The translations under genes were made by a program, and so were the position numbers. Of a stretch of DNA of 64,000 bases, positions 42,829-52,540 are shown piece after piece. The stretch is from JALYGJ01 sp963781705 (GTDB taxonomy: Bacteria > Chloroflexota > Limnocylindria > Limnocylindrales > CSP1-4): contig CAWAGP010000001.1 in NCBI GenBank assembly GCA_963781705.1, positions 620,001-684,000 of the forward strand, in the 5' to 3' direction. The notes below the pieces were generated by a model. The model was not told the origin of the DNA and made no database searches. It was given only the letters and a program-made list of their open reading frames with translations. Position 1 is the stretch's first letter. Each line of letters opens with the position of its first letter.

Positions 42829-43583
42829 GCGAGCACCTCCACCAGAGCGAAGGCAACCGTGCCGGTGACCACCATGACGGCACCGGCGACCAGGAAGGCC
42901 TGGCGCAGGCGAACACGCCCGTGACTCACTTCGGCAATGGTCAACAGGAAGAGCGCAGCGACGATCAGCGCCGCAACACCGATCAGGTTGAGCGACCGGT
43001 TGTCGGCGCGATCGGCCAGCTCACCAGAGTTCTCGGTGCGCAACTCGCGCAGCTCGACGTTGATCGACTCGAGGTTGCGCAGGACATAGGCGTGGTCGTA
43101 CGCCACCGTCCCATCGTCGGCCACGCTGACGTTGGCGCCCTGGAAGAAAGGCTCCACCGAGCGCGCCAGCGCGAGCCGGGCTTGGGCCTCCAGGTCGAGC
43201 TGGTCGGCCGTGGCTGGATCGCTGGAGCGCAGCTGATCGGCCTGTACGGCCAGCTGGTGGGCGACGACCGCGTCCTCCTGGTAGGCGCCGACGAAGCGCT
43301 CGTCCTGGCCGACGATGCCCTCCAGTTGGCGTTCGATCTGCTCGACGCGCGCCTGTTGCTGCACGGACAGGCTCTGGTACAGCGACGAGTCGATCGACGC
43401 GAGCGACGCGCGCCAGGCCAGCGCCGCGGACAGCAGGGAGGCAAGACCAATGAGGATCGCCAACGCCGCGGCCAGGCCTTCCGGGCTGCGCAGCAGCTCG
43501 CGCAGCGACAGACGATGGCGCGGCGCAGGCGAGGGAGCCGCGGCTGTTGGCGGAGCGGTCACGACGGCGCGAGGATAAGCCAT
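42825..43583 (-). CDS. Membrane protein with periplasmic coiled coil
   Basis: 252 residues from ATG 43583. A cytoplasmic Pro/Ala stretch, helix about 38-57, a long helical extracellular part about 60-185 (SIDSSLYQSLSVQQQARVEQ, QIERQLEGIV), and two C-terminal helices about 195-245. It shares the plan of the N-terminal half of the TPR protein downstream (helix, Gln-rich coil, helices), so the two are probably partners or distant paralogues. Confidence 0.65.
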   Translation of the reverse strand: MAYPRAVVTAPPTAAAPSPAPRHRLSLRELLRSPEGLAAALAILIGLASLLSAALAWRASLASIDSSLYQSLSVQQQARVEQIERQLEGIVGQDERFVGAYQEDAVVAHQLAVQADQLRSSDPATADQLDLEAQARLALARSVEPFFQGANVSVADDGTVAYDHAYVLRNLESINVELRELRTENSGELADRADNRSLNLIGVAALIVAALFLLTIAEVSHGRVRLRQAFLVAGAVMVVTGTVAFALVEVLA

Positions 43584-43657
43584 GATCCGACCCCGCAGCA
43601 CTGATCGTATGGAAGTGTGCACGGAGCGCGTGTCTGCTCTGCCATGGGAGAACTCGT

Positions 43658-44275
43658 GTGAAGATAACTATTCGCCCGCTGGTCATCGCCGGGTTTGCCG
43701 TCCTGGCGCTGGCCTGCTCATCCGGAACGGGCACGCCGAGCAGCGCACCCACGTCTGCTCCGACCAGCGCACCGACAGCCGAGGAGTCGATGGCGCCCAT
43801 GAGCCCGCCGGCCAGCGCGACCGCAGAAGCATCGATGATGGCCGGCGACGTCACAATCGCCGTGATGCAATCGAGCGTCGGGGCATATCTGGCCGGAGCG
43901 GACGGCAAGTCGCTGTACGTGCTCACCACCGATGGAGCAAGTTCGTCCACGTGCACTGATTCGTGCGCCCAGAACTGGCCGGCGTTCACCCTCACCGATG
44001 GACAGACGGCCATCGCCGGCGACGGTGTCACCGGCAACGTGTCGACATTCGCGCGCGCCGACGGCAGCATGCAGGTCGCCATCGACGGTCACCCGGTCTA
44101 CTACTTCGCAGGCGACAGCGCGGCCGGCCAGACCAACGGCCAAGGTATCGGCGGCGTATGGTTCCTCGCCGGACCGGACGGCAGCCCGCAGGGCGCGACA
44201 TCGATCAGTCCGGCCAGCGGCGCCGGTCCGTCAGGCAATACCACGGGCTCGGGCTACCACCCGCGGCCGTACTGA
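43658..44275 (+). CDS. COG4315-type secreted lipoprotein
   Basis: 205 residues from GTG 43658. Lipobox VLALAC, Ser/Ala/Pro-rich linker, then one COG4315 double unit: GAYLAGADGKSLYVLTTD and SSTCTDSCAQNWPAFT, followed by DGHPVYYFAGDSAAGQTNGQ and GVWFLAGPDG. This is the common lipoprotein with CxxxC motif of unknown function, often regulated by adjacent sigma factors. Here an ECF sigma gene follows 14 nt downstream. Confidence 0.88.
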   Translation: MKITIRPLVIAGFAVLALACSSGTGTPSSAPTSAPTSAPTAEESMAPMSPPASATAEASMMAGDVTIAVMQSSVGAYLAGADGKSLYVLTTDGASSSTCTDSCAQNWPAFTLTDGQTAIAGDGVTGNVSTFARADGSMQVAIDGHPVYYFAGDSAAGQTNGQGIGGVWFLAGPDGSPQGATSISPASGAGPSGNTTGSGYHPRPY

Positions 44276-44288
44276 GCAATCCTGGGAG

Positions 44289-44906
44289 ATGTGGCAGCGC
44301 GAAGCTGACTCGTCGGCCGATGAGCGGCAGATCGTCGAACGAATCGCCGCCGGTGACGAGGACGCCTTCGCGCTCGCCTACGATCGCCATGCCGACCTGC
44401 TGTTTGGCGCCCTCGTCCGCTTCACCGGCGATCGCGAGGCGGCCGCCGAGATCGTTCAGGACACCTTCATGGCCCTCTGGCGGCGCGCCAGCCAGTTCGA
44501 CCATCGCATGGGCACGCTGGCGGGCTGGCTGATGTCCATCGCCCGCAATCGTGCCGTCGACCGGCATCGCGCCGCGGCCCGCCGGCCGACCCTCGTCCAG
44601 AGCCCCGAGACCGACCGTGGACAAGGGTTACCGGCAGACCACGAAACGGAATCCGACATCGACCCGGAGGCGGCGGCGGCCAAGCGCTGGCTGCAGGCAG
44701 TCGTCCGGTCGGTCGTGGCGGAACTGCCCGACGACGAACGCGACGTCGTCCTGCTGGCCTATTCAAGCGGCCTGTCGCAGTCCGAGATCAGCAGCCGCAC
44801 GGGCGTCCCGCTGGGCACCGTCAAGTCGCGTACCAGGCGCGCGCTGGCGCACCTGCGCGGACGCCTGACCGCGTGGCCGGGATTGATCGACGGCAGCGAG
44901 GCCTGA
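44289..44906 (+). CDS. ECF sigma factor (SigK-like)
   Basis: 205 residues from ATG 44289. Region 2: DADAFALAYDRHADLLFG-like segment and EIVQDTFMALWRRASQFD, MSIARNRAVDRHR. Region 4: LPDDERDVVLLAYSSGLSQS, EISSRTGVPLGTVKSRTRRAL. The anti-sigma gene starts 3 nt after its stop, the usual SigK-RskA layout. The SD (GGGAG) abuts the ATG, so translation may depend on the upstream lipoprotein gene. Confidence 0.92.
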   Translation: MWQREADSSADERQIVERIAAGDEDAFALAYDRHADLLFGALVRFTGDREAAAEIVQDTFMALWRRASQFDHRMGTLAGWLMSIARNRAVDRHRAAARRPTLVQSPETDRGQGLPADHETESDIDPEAAAAKRWLQAVVRSVVAELPDDERDVVLLAYSSGLSQSEISSRTGVPLGTVKSRTRRALAHLRGRLTAWPGLIDGSEA

Positions 44907-44909
44907 GCG

Positions 44910-45704
44910 ATGGACCACGCTGAAGCGCACGAGTTGATTGCCGATCTGGCGCTCGAGCCGGCCCGCCTGACCGGGCTGGCCTCCTCAACGTTGCCCGAGG
45001 ACCAGGCGCTGCGTGCGCACGTCGCCGGCTGCGATCGCTGCACGGCCGAACTGGCCGCCTGGCGGCGCGTCCAGAGTGTCACCAGCGACGCGCTGGCCGA
45101 CACGCAGGCGGACGATCTGAGCCGAATCGCGGCACCCGCCCAACTGCGGCGGGAGGTGCTCAACGGCGTGCGTGCTGCCGCTCCGCGCCACAGGTCGTGG
45201 CGCCTGCCACGGCTGACGCTGCGCCTCGCGACGGGCGCTTTGGTGTTGGTCATTGCTGCCGTCGGCGCAATCGTGGTGGGTAATCAGTCAGCCCAGCTCA
45301 ACGCCTCGGCCGCTGACCGCCAGGCACTCGCCGCGGCGCTGGCCACCGCCACGCGCGTGATGGCCGACCCAACCCACGAGGCGGTCACGCTCAACGAGAC
45401 GGGCGGGCCGGCGATGGGCATGGTCGCCTGGTCGCGGCACGACCTGGTCGTGCTGGCTACCGGCCTGACCCTGCCGCCCAGCGGACAGGCCTACCGCTGC
45501 TGGGTGGTCGGCGGCAGCGGCGAGATGCCGGTCGGCAGCATGGACTTCGTGGACGGCCAGGCCTTCTGGGTCGGCACGCTCGATGAGTGGGCGTCGGTCG
45601 ACATAGGTTCCGCGCACACCTTCGAAGTCACACTCGAGTCGGGCGCCGCGCCTGGTGCGACGCACACCGGTCCGGTAATGCTCGAGGGCCAACTGGGCGC
45701 CTGA
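44910..45704 (+). CDS. RskA-type anti-sigma factor
   Basis: 264 residues. The N-terminal anti-sigma domain has the zinc-binding-like HVAGCDRCTAELAAW (HxxxCxxC). One helix about 108-128 follows, then the extracellular RskA C-terminal domain with MVAWSRHDLVVLATGLTLPP, QAYRCWVVGGSGE and FEVTLESG. It holds the adjacent sigma factor at the membrane until proteolysis. The COG4315 lipoprotein at the head of the operon is a likely output or sensor partner. Confidence 0.9.
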   Translation: MDHAEAHELIADLALEPARLTGLASSTLPEDQALRAHVAGCDRCTAELAAWRRVQSVTSDALADTQADDLSRIAAPAQLRREVLNGVRAAAPRHRSWRLPRLTLRLATGALVLVIAAVGAIVVGNQSAQLNASAADRQALAAALATATRVMADPTHEAVTLNETGGPAMGMVAWSRHDLVVLATGLTLPPSGQAYRCWVVGGSGEMPVGSMDFVDGQAFWVGTLDEWASVDIGSAHTFEVTLESGAAPGATHTGPVMLEGQLGA

Positions 45705-45770
45705 CGCCCCAGTCGCCAACCCGGCGGGCCGTACCGGCCGGGTGGCCGCGGCGTGTAGCATCGCGCTGCG

Positions 45771-48144
45771 ATGGTGAAGAAGGCCAAGATGATGGGCGTC
45801 GACGCGCTGTACGAGCGCGCCAGCGCCGATTTCGAGCACTGGGAAGTGGTCAAGGATCTGGTCGATGAATCGATCGACCTGGCGCTGAACTATCGCCAGA
45901 GCGGCCATCCAGGCGGCTCGCGCTCCAAGGTCCACATGCTGTTGTCGCTGCTTCTCTCGGGCGCGATGCGCTGGGACGTGCAGCGGCCGTGGCGCCGTTT
46001 CGGCGATCGGTTCGTGCTCTCCGCCGGCCACACCGTGCCGCTCGTTTACGCGACCCTGGCCGTGCTCAACGAGAGCCTGCGCGCACGCCACGAACGCACG
46101 CAGGACGAGCGCTTTGCGTTCCCCGACAACGGCCGCTGGGCGCTGACCTGGGAGTGGCTACTGAAGCTCCGCCGGCGCGGCGGGCTACCCGGCCACGCCG
46201 AGATGGAAGGGCGCACCCTGTTCCTGAAGTTCAACACCGGACCCTCGGGCCACGGCATGCCGCCCGCCGCGGGCGAGGCGCTGGCACTGAAGCTCGCCGG
46301 CGCTGGGGACGTGAAGGTCTTCGTCGTTGAAGGCGAGGGCGGGCTGACGCCCGGTGCGAGCCACGAGACGCGCCACACCGCGTGGGGGCTGGGCCTGTCG
46401 AACCTCGTTTTCCTGGTCGACTGGAATGACTTCGGCATCGACGAGCGACCGCTGTCATCGGTCGTCTACGGCACGCCCCAGACGTGGTTCGAGAGCTACG
46501 GCTGGCGGGTGACCGGCACCGAGCAGGGCTCGGAATGGGCCACCGTCACCCGCGCGGTGCTCGAGGCCGCACGCGGCGACAACCCCGCGGCAGTGCCGTC
46601 GGCGGCCTGGTTCAAGACACGCAAGGGCCGCGGCTACGGCAAGTACGACGCCAAGAGCCACGGCACGCCGTTCCCCATGAACGCGCCCGAGTTCTGGGCG
46701 GTGCGCAAAGAGTTCATGGCCAAATACGGCGTCACCTACCAGGGTGTCGACGCACCGGCCCCGGCCGATGGCGCTGAGCGCGCCGCCCAGGCGCAGGCGA
46801 ACTTCGAGACCGCCATGAGCGTGCTGCGGCGTGACGGCACTCTGGTCGACTGGTTGTCGGATCGGCTGCTCGAGATCGCCGCCAGCGTGCCCGATGAAAT
46901 CGACGGCTTCAACCTGGAGAGCGCCCGCGGCACTCAGCTCGTCGCCGACAAGCGCCTCTTCGACGCGCGCGCCTATCCCGCTGAGATGTGGCGCAAACCG
47001 GGCGAGAGGCAACCCAACCGCGCCGCGCTGGCCACCTGGGGATCCTGGGTCAACTCATTCGCCCGGCGTGAGTACGGCCGGCCGCTGTTCATCGGTGCCT
47101 CGGCGGACCTCGCCGAGTCGACCAACCTGGCCGGCTTCGGCAAGGGCTTCGGCGACCAGGAAGGCTGGGGCTGGTACGAGCGCGACTCGAACCCGCGCGG
47201 CACCGTTCTGCCGACCGAGATAACCGAGTTCACCAACGCCGGCATGATGGCCGGCCTGGCGACCGTCAACTTTGCCGCCGACCCGTTCAACGAGTTCAAC
47301 GGCTTCTGGGGCACGTGCTCGACCTACGGCTCGTTCTCGTACCTCAAGTACGGGCCGCTGCGGCTGTTCAGCCAGCTTGGCCCAGGACTGCGAGCTGAAG
47401 CTGGGCAAGGTGCTGTGGATCGCCGGCCACGCCGGGCCGGAGACGGCGGAGGACTCGCGCACTCACTTCGGCATCTTCGCCACCGGCATCACGCAGCTCT
47501 TCCCGGAGGGCCACGTCATCGACCTGCACCCGTGGGAGTACAACGAGGTGCCGGTCGTGCTGGCGGCCGCACTGGCCACGGACGTGCCCATCATCGCGCT
47601 GCACCTGACCCGTCCGGCGATCGAGCTGCCCGACCGGGTCGCGCTGGGCATTCCGTCGCACTTCGCCGCTGCACACGGCGCTTACGTGATGCGCGACTTC
47701 CACCACGGCTCGACGCGCAGTGGCACGGTCTTCGTCCAGGGCACGACCTCGACTGCCAACATGGTCAAGGTCCTGCCGCTGCTCGACGAACGCGGCCTGA
47801 ACGTCAAGGTCGTGGCGTGCATCAGCCCGCAGCTGTTCCGGATGCAGGATGAGGCCTATCGCGCGGCGACAATTTCTGACGCCGACCGCTGGGACGGCAT
47901 GGCCATCACCAACCGCGCGTACAAGCTGATGTCCGACTGGGTCGACGGGCCTATTGCGGCCGACTACTCGCTCTCGTCGGACTGGGACAATCGCTGGCGC
48001 ACCGGCGGCTCGCTCGACGAGGTGATCGAAGAGGCGCACCTCGATCCCGCGCACATCATGGAGGGCATCGAGCGCTTCGTCCGCGAACGCGAAAAGCGCA
48101 TGGCCCGCCTGAGCGAGATCATCGAGGCCGCCACCCGCCACTAG
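45771..48144 (+). pseudogene. Transketolase, interrupted by one frameshift
   Basis: About 790 residues in two frames. From ATG 45771: QSGHPGGSRSKVHMLLSLLLSG, SAGHTVPLVYA, VVEGEGGLTPGASHE (thiamine-diphosphate/Mg region) and WNDFGIDERP. Near 47377 an extra T (CTTGG for CTGG) shifts the frame; the 0 frame would run to 47852 as nonsense. The +1 frame resumes CELKLGKVLWIAGHAGPETA, the pyrimidine-domain sequence, to the stop at 48144. It would catalyse transfer of two-carbon units in the pentose phosphate cycle. Either a recent mutation or one sequencing error; codon use is normal on both sides. Confidence 0.88.
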
Positions 48145-48450
48145 CCCCGCCTGATGGTCGCGGGGGCTCGCGGGCCGATTCCGCTCCACAGTCGGCAGTC
48201 GGCGCCACTTCGGGCTCGGAGCGGCGCGAATCAAGCCGGTTTCAGTGTGTCAGTCGAAATCGTCCGCCGAATCGCGGGATTTCGGCCCCTGTGCCACAGA
48301 ACCCGTCCGACTCCCGACTCCTAGTCGGATTCAGCCAGGGACGACGACGGCGACTCCCTGGAGCCGCGGCCCAAACCGGGGTGGCGAAACACTTGACGCC
48401 GTGACCCGCAACGACCACATTCCGCTGGGGCAGCAAGCGGGAGGGTCTGT
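48145..48450. other. Gene-free stretch with 20-bp interspersed motif
   Basis: No gene. CGATTCCGCTCCACAGTCGG (48176-48195) recurs with one difference at 53604-53623, also in a gene-free stretch. Several agtcgg/ccgact half-sites follow. Confidence 0.45.
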
Positions 48451-48888
48451 ATGTCGTCACAGTCGGCTCGGATAATTCCTGCGCTCGTGGTCGGCGGCCT
48501 GGCACTCGTCGTTCTCACCTGGTTCGACCATGCCTTCCTTGTCGGCGCTCAGACGGATGCTTTCCGCAGCTTCACAGGCGGCAACTACGGAGAGTTGGAG
48601 TCATTCGGAACGATCGCTGTCGCCGGCTGCGTGATGCTGGTGGGTGTCTTGGCCTGGTGGTCGTGTTCGCTGCTGGTCGGCATCGCCTACGCGGTCGTCG
48701 GCGCCTATTTCGCCCTCCAGATGACGCTGCTCACGAATGGCTTCCTGTCCCTCGACAACTACTACGCGGGGCCGATCAACGCAGCCGCAACCGTCGGCGC
48801 CGGCATGATCCTCGCCGGGCTGCTCGCCGTGTACCGCTGGCAGATAACCCGGCACGCGGGCGGAGCCCAGCCGGCGGATGCGCCCTAG
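48451..48888 (+). CDS. Hypothetical four-helix membrane protein
   Basis: 145 residues. Helices at about 8-28, 52-72, 74-94 and 107-125. The N-terminal helix is followed by an extracellular loop about 29-50 with Asp, Phe and Gly (FDHAFLVGAQTDAFRSF). No family recognised. Convergent with the EamA gene, 6 nt apart. Confidence 0.65.
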   Translation: MSSQSARIIPALVVGGLALVVLTWFDHAFLVGAQTDAFRSFTGGNYGELESFGTIAVAGCVMLVGVLAWWSCSLLVGIAYAVVGAYFALQMTLLTNGFLSLDNYYAGPINAAATVGAGMILAGLLAVYRWQITRHAGGAQPADAP

Positions 48889-48894
48889 CGCCCC

Positions 48895-49719
48895 TCAGCC
48901 GAGGACGACGAGGGCTACGCCAAGAGCGACGGCAATCGCGCCAACATAGCGCGTCGGGGAGACGCGCTCATGCAGGAACACGGCGCCGCCGGCGGTCGCG
49001 AATACGACGCCCACTTCGCGCACGGCCGCGACCGCCGGTGCCGTTGCGATGGTGAAGGCGGTCAGCACCAGGGCGTAGGTCAGCATCGTGGCCAACCCGC
49101 CGGCGACGGTCAGAGGCCGAAAAGCAGCGCGCAACCGGCGGGCACCGCCGCGCGACGCGATGAACAGCGGCCCCACGATCGCCGGCGGGATGAGGATCAG
49201 CGTGAGATAGGTGACCGGGTCGGAATAGCGCACGCCCTGGCTGTCGACCATGGTGTAGCTGGCAATGACCGACGCGATGACCAGCGCCATGCCAACGTCC
49301 GACCAGCGCGCCCCGCCTTTGAGGCCACGGACCAGGACAACACCGCCACCGACCAGCGCGACTCCGGCGGCCTGGACGACGGAGCTGCCCACGCTGAGTA
49401 CGGCGACCGACACGACGAGCACGATGACCGGCGCCGCGCCGCGCGCGATGGGATAGACGAGGCTCATCTCGGCCCGGCCGTAGGCGGTCGTCAGCAACCA
49501 GAAGTAGACGATCTCCAGCACCGACGACGCGGCCACGAACGGCCAGACTTGCGGCTGGACACTCCAGCGCAGCGCCGCGACCGGCAGTACGCAGACGACG
49601 CCGATGGCGATCGCCACAGCGGTGGTCGCCTGGATGTCTCTGGCCCCGGCGACGACCAGGTTCCAGAAGGCGTGCAGCGCCGCCGCCAGGAGGACGATGG
49701 CAAGGGCTGCGAGCGGCAT
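48895..49719 (-). CDS. EamA/DMT-family transporter
   Basis: 274 residues, ten helices in two EamA repeats: HAFWNLVVAGARD near the start and YTMVDSQGVRYSD in the second half, with VYPIARGAAPVIV and AAVREVGVVFATAGGAVFL ending each half. Members export amino acids or other metabolites. It lies 27 nt downstream of an aminotransferase gene on the same strand; a link between the two is possible. Confidence 0.9.
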   Translation of the reverse strand: MPLAALAIVLLAAALHAFWNLVVAGARDIQATTAVAIAIGVVCVLPVAALRWSVQPQVWPFVAASSVLEIVYFWLLTTAYGRAEMSLVYPIARGAAPVIVLVVSVAVLSVGSSVVQAAGVALVGGGVVLVRGLKGGARWSDVGMALVIASVIASYTMVDSQGVRYSDPVTYLTLILIPPAIVGPLFIASRGGARRLRAAFRPLTVAGGLATMLTYALVLTAFTIATAPAVAAVREVGVVFATAGGAVFLHERVSPTRYVGAIAVALGVALVVLG

Positions 49720-49746
49720 TCGGCGGTCGTGCCGCGACGCGCCGGG

Positions 49747-50937
49747 CTAGGCGGAGGCGGGGGCCGGAGTCTTGGAGACGACCTCTGCAATCCGCTCGAG
49801 CGCCTTGCTCAGGTTGGGCTGGGAGTTGGCGTAGGAGATGCGCACGTGGTCGGCGCCCACCTTGCCGAAGGCGGTGCCCGACAGGACGCACACGCCGCCT
49901 TCGTATAGGAGCCGGTGGGTGAACTCGTCGCCGTTCATGCCCGTCCCGGCGACATTGGGAAAGACGTAGAACGCGCCGTGCGGCATCCGACAACGCAGAC
50001 CGGGTATGGCGTTGAGGCCGTCGACGATCAGCTGTCGGCGGGCGCGGAACTCCTCGACCATCGCCTTGACCGCGTCCTGCGGCCCGTTGAGCGCCTCCAC
50101 TGCGGCCATCTGCTCGAAGCTGCTGGTGCAGCTGACGCTGTTGATGATCAGCTTGCTGAACGGCTCGACCAGCGCCGGTGGCAGGATCGCGAAGCCGAGT
50201 CGCCAGCCGGTCATCGCCCAAGCCTTTGAGAAGCCGTCGAGCACGATCGTGCGCTCCATCATCCCCGGCAGCGATGCGATCGAGACGTGCTCGCCCTCGA
50301 AGACGCCGCGGCCGTAGATCTCGTCGGCGAGGACGGTGATGTCGTTCTCGCGCGCGATATCCGCGATGGCGGTGATGTCTTCGCGGGTCAGTACGCCGCC
50401 GGTGGGATTGTGCGGCGAGTTGAAGATGATCAGCTTGGTCCGGGGCGTGACCAGCGCACGCAGTTCGGCCGGGTCGAAGCGGAAGTCGTTCTCCTCGCGC
50501 AGTGCGTAGGGGACGGGCGTGCCGCCGGTGAAGCGCGTCATCGACTCGTAGATCGGGAAGCCCGGATCGGGATAGATGACCTCGTCGCCCGGCTCGATCA
50601 GCGCCAGGATCGCGTAGTACATGATCGGCTTGGCACCGGGCGTGACGACCACGTTGGCCGGGTCGACGTCGATGCCGCGGAAGCGCTTCGACTCGGCGGC
50701 GATAGCCTCGCGCAGCTTGGGCTGGCCGAGCGGCGGGCCGTAGTGCGTCCAGCCCTCGTCGAGCGCGCGCTTGGCCGCGTCGCGGATGTTGGCCGGCGTG
50801 TCGAAATCGGGCTCGCCGAGCTCGAGGTGCACGACGTCGTGGCCCTGGGCCTCCCACGCGCGCCCGCGGGCGGCTGCCTCGAAGGCCGTTTCCGTGCCAA
50901 TGCCGACCATTCGCTGTGCGAGTCGCATCGCCAGCAT
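49747..50937 (-). CDS. Class I/II pyridoxal-phosphate aminotransferase
   Basis: 396 residues from ATG 50937 (GTG 50973 or ATG 50928 possible). Aspartate-aminotransferase fold I: HLELGEPDFDTP, HYGPPLGQPKLREAI, NSPHNPTGGVLT, LADEIYGRG (PLP Asp/Tyr), SKAWAMTGWRLGF with the Schiff-base Lys, and C-terminal VRISYANS with the carboxylate-binding Arg. Substrate likely an aromatic, aspartate or branched amino acid; not decidable here. Confidence 0.93.
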   Translation of the reverse strand: MLAMRLAQRMVGIGTETAFEAAARGRAWEAQGHDVVHLELGEPDFDTPANIRDAAKRALDEGWTHYGPPLGQPKLREAIAAESKRFRGIDVDPANVVVTPGAKPIMYYAILALIEPGDEVIYPDPGFPIYESMTRFTGGTPVPYALREENDFRFDPAELRALVTPRTKLIIFNSPHNPTGGVLTREDITAIADIARENDITVLADEIYGRGVFEGEHVSIASLPGMMERTIVLDGFSKAWAMTGWRLGFAILPPALVEPFSKLIINSVSCTSSFEQMAAVEALNGPQDAVKAMVEEFRARRQLIVDGLNAIPGLRCRMPHGAFYVFPNVAGTGMNGDEFTHRLLYEGGVCVLSGTAFGKVGADHVRISYANSQPNLSKALERIAEVVSKTPAPASA

Positions 50938-50995
50938 GCTAGCAGGGCCCCGATCCGCCTCCATCTCTGCCACGAAGCCCGCTCTGACCGGCGCG

Positions 50996-52540
50996 CTACG
51001 GCGTGGCGACAGGGTTTGCCGTTCCCTGCGTCACGCTGAATTGAACCGTGTCGACCGAAATCGGCTTCCTGAGCACCAGATCGGCTCCCCGCCCGATGAA
51101 TCCGCCGGCACAGCTTGGCACGGCCTCGTATACGACTGGCGCGCGCTCTTGCGCAACCAGGAGATAGCCGGTCCCGGATGAGCTCAGTTGCAGCTCGACC
51201 AGCGGCGTGCACGTCGCCCCTGTCCAAGTCATGTCCAGCTGCGTCAGATCGCCGCTCGGGTTCACGATCACCGCCCAGCCGGCTCTGACCGCCTCCGGCT
51301 TGCTCTGGCATTCAGCCACGACGCCGGTGTAATCGAACAGCACGTAATCGCCGCACTCGATCCGGCGCGCACCTGGAGGGGCCGACGCCAGCCTCGAGGG
51401 CGTGTTTGCAACCCGCGGTGTTGGCGGTGCCGGCCGCACGGAGGGAGCGACGTCGGGCGCGGGTTGCGAGAGGCGGCCGACCGTCGCCCAGTCCCAGCAC
51501 GGACCCGACGGATCCATGATGCAGTCACCGCTGTATAGACGCTTGGCCAGGGCATAAACGGCACGCTGCGGTGTCACGGAGTCGCCCGACCGCACGGACG
51601 GATCAGGGGCGAACGACGTGAAGGCGTCTGACTGCACCCGGACGGCCGAATCGGGCACAACGACGTTGCGAGGGTCCACCAGGTCGGGCCCGTCGGCGAG
51701 CCACGATCCGACGCCACAACCGTCGCGTCTCAGAAGGAACGCACTAGAAACAGCCGGCATCATCGGACAGGAGAAGGGGCCCGGGCTGTAGTAGCCCGTC
51801 AGCCAGCCATCGACCAGGACGACCTCGTCGAGATCTCGCGCCAGCACGTTCAGTACGTTCTTGACATCGCCCACGGACCACGCCAGCGAGGTACCACCTG
51901 GCACGACGCGACCCAGGTACTCGGCTTCGTTGCTACCCAGCACGGACAGGACCAGGTCACCCTGGATGGGCGGCATGAACCGCTGCCACCAACTCCACGC
52001 GTCGCCGGGTGCGGTCGTGCTCTCATCGGCAGGGGCAACCGGCACGTCCTGGCTGAAAACGACGACGAGAGGATCCACTCCGTCGAGCTGGCCGATCACG
52101 CACGCCGGCCCAGCTTGCCCGCATGCCGCCCCGCCCAAGGTGGGCCCTGCGTAGGGGACGATGGTGCCGTCGACAAGAACGGTCTGGCCGTCGAGCCGGC
52201 CGGCGGCCAACTGCGCGGCGAAGTCAGCGGTCGTCAGGACGGACAGGCCACCAGTCTGCAATGAGGGCGGCGAGGGCCGCAGTGACGCGGAAGGCACGCC
52301 CGGGTTGGGCGGCGGCGTCAACCTGGGTAGTGCGACGACGAGAAGTGCGAGCGTTGCGGCGACCGCAGCCAGTGAAACCCAGCGCGACACGCGTGACGTG
52401 GGCACCGGGGCTGGTTGCGTCCGGATCTCGTCCATTACGCCGCGTGCGAGGCTGTGGTCCGACCAATCCTGGCCCGCCGGCGTCAGCGTCGCCCGGCGCT
52501 GTAGTTCGGCGGCAAGGCGTTCGTCGGGCAGCTCAGGCAT
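50996..52540 (-). CDS. Membrane-anchored protein paired with ECF sigma
   Basis: 514 residues. Cytoplasmic N-terminus about 1-52, one helix about 53-70, and a large extracellular part with two beta-rich stretches (LTTADFAAQLAAGRLDGQTV, with ADFAAQLAAGRLDGQTVLVDG defining a repeated OB-like motif; VVFSQDVPVAP) and a Pro-rich linker about 365-395. Seven or more Cys outside suggest disulfides. It overlaps the sigma gene by 8 nt, so it is the probable anti-sigma/sensor, though it has no HxxxCxxC motif. Confidence 0.7.
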   Translation of the reverse strand: MPELPDERLAAELQRRATLTPAGQDWSDHSLARGVMDEIRTQPAPVPTSRVSRWVSLAAVAATLALLVVALPRLTPPPNPGVPSASLRPSPPSLQTGGLSVLTTADFAAQLAAGRLDGQTVLVDGTIVPYAGPTLGGAACGQAGPACVIGQLDGVDPLVVVFSQDVPVAPADESTTAPGDAWSWWQRFMPPIQGDLVLSVLGSNEAEYLGRVVPGGTSLAWSVGDVKNVLNVLARDLDEVVLVDGWLTGYYSPGPFSCPMMPAVSSAFLLRRDGCGVGSWLADGPDLVDPRNVVVPDSAVRVQSDAFTSFAPDPSVRSGDSVTPQRAVYALAKRLYSGDCIMDPSGPCWDWATVGRLSQPAPDVAPSVRPAPPTPRVANTPSRLASAPPGARRIECGDYVLFDYTGVVAECQSKPEAVRAGWAVIVNPSGDLTQLDMTWTGATCTPLVELQLSSSGTGYLLVAQERAPVVYEAVPSCAGGFIGRGADLVLRKPISVDTVQFSVTQGTANPVATP

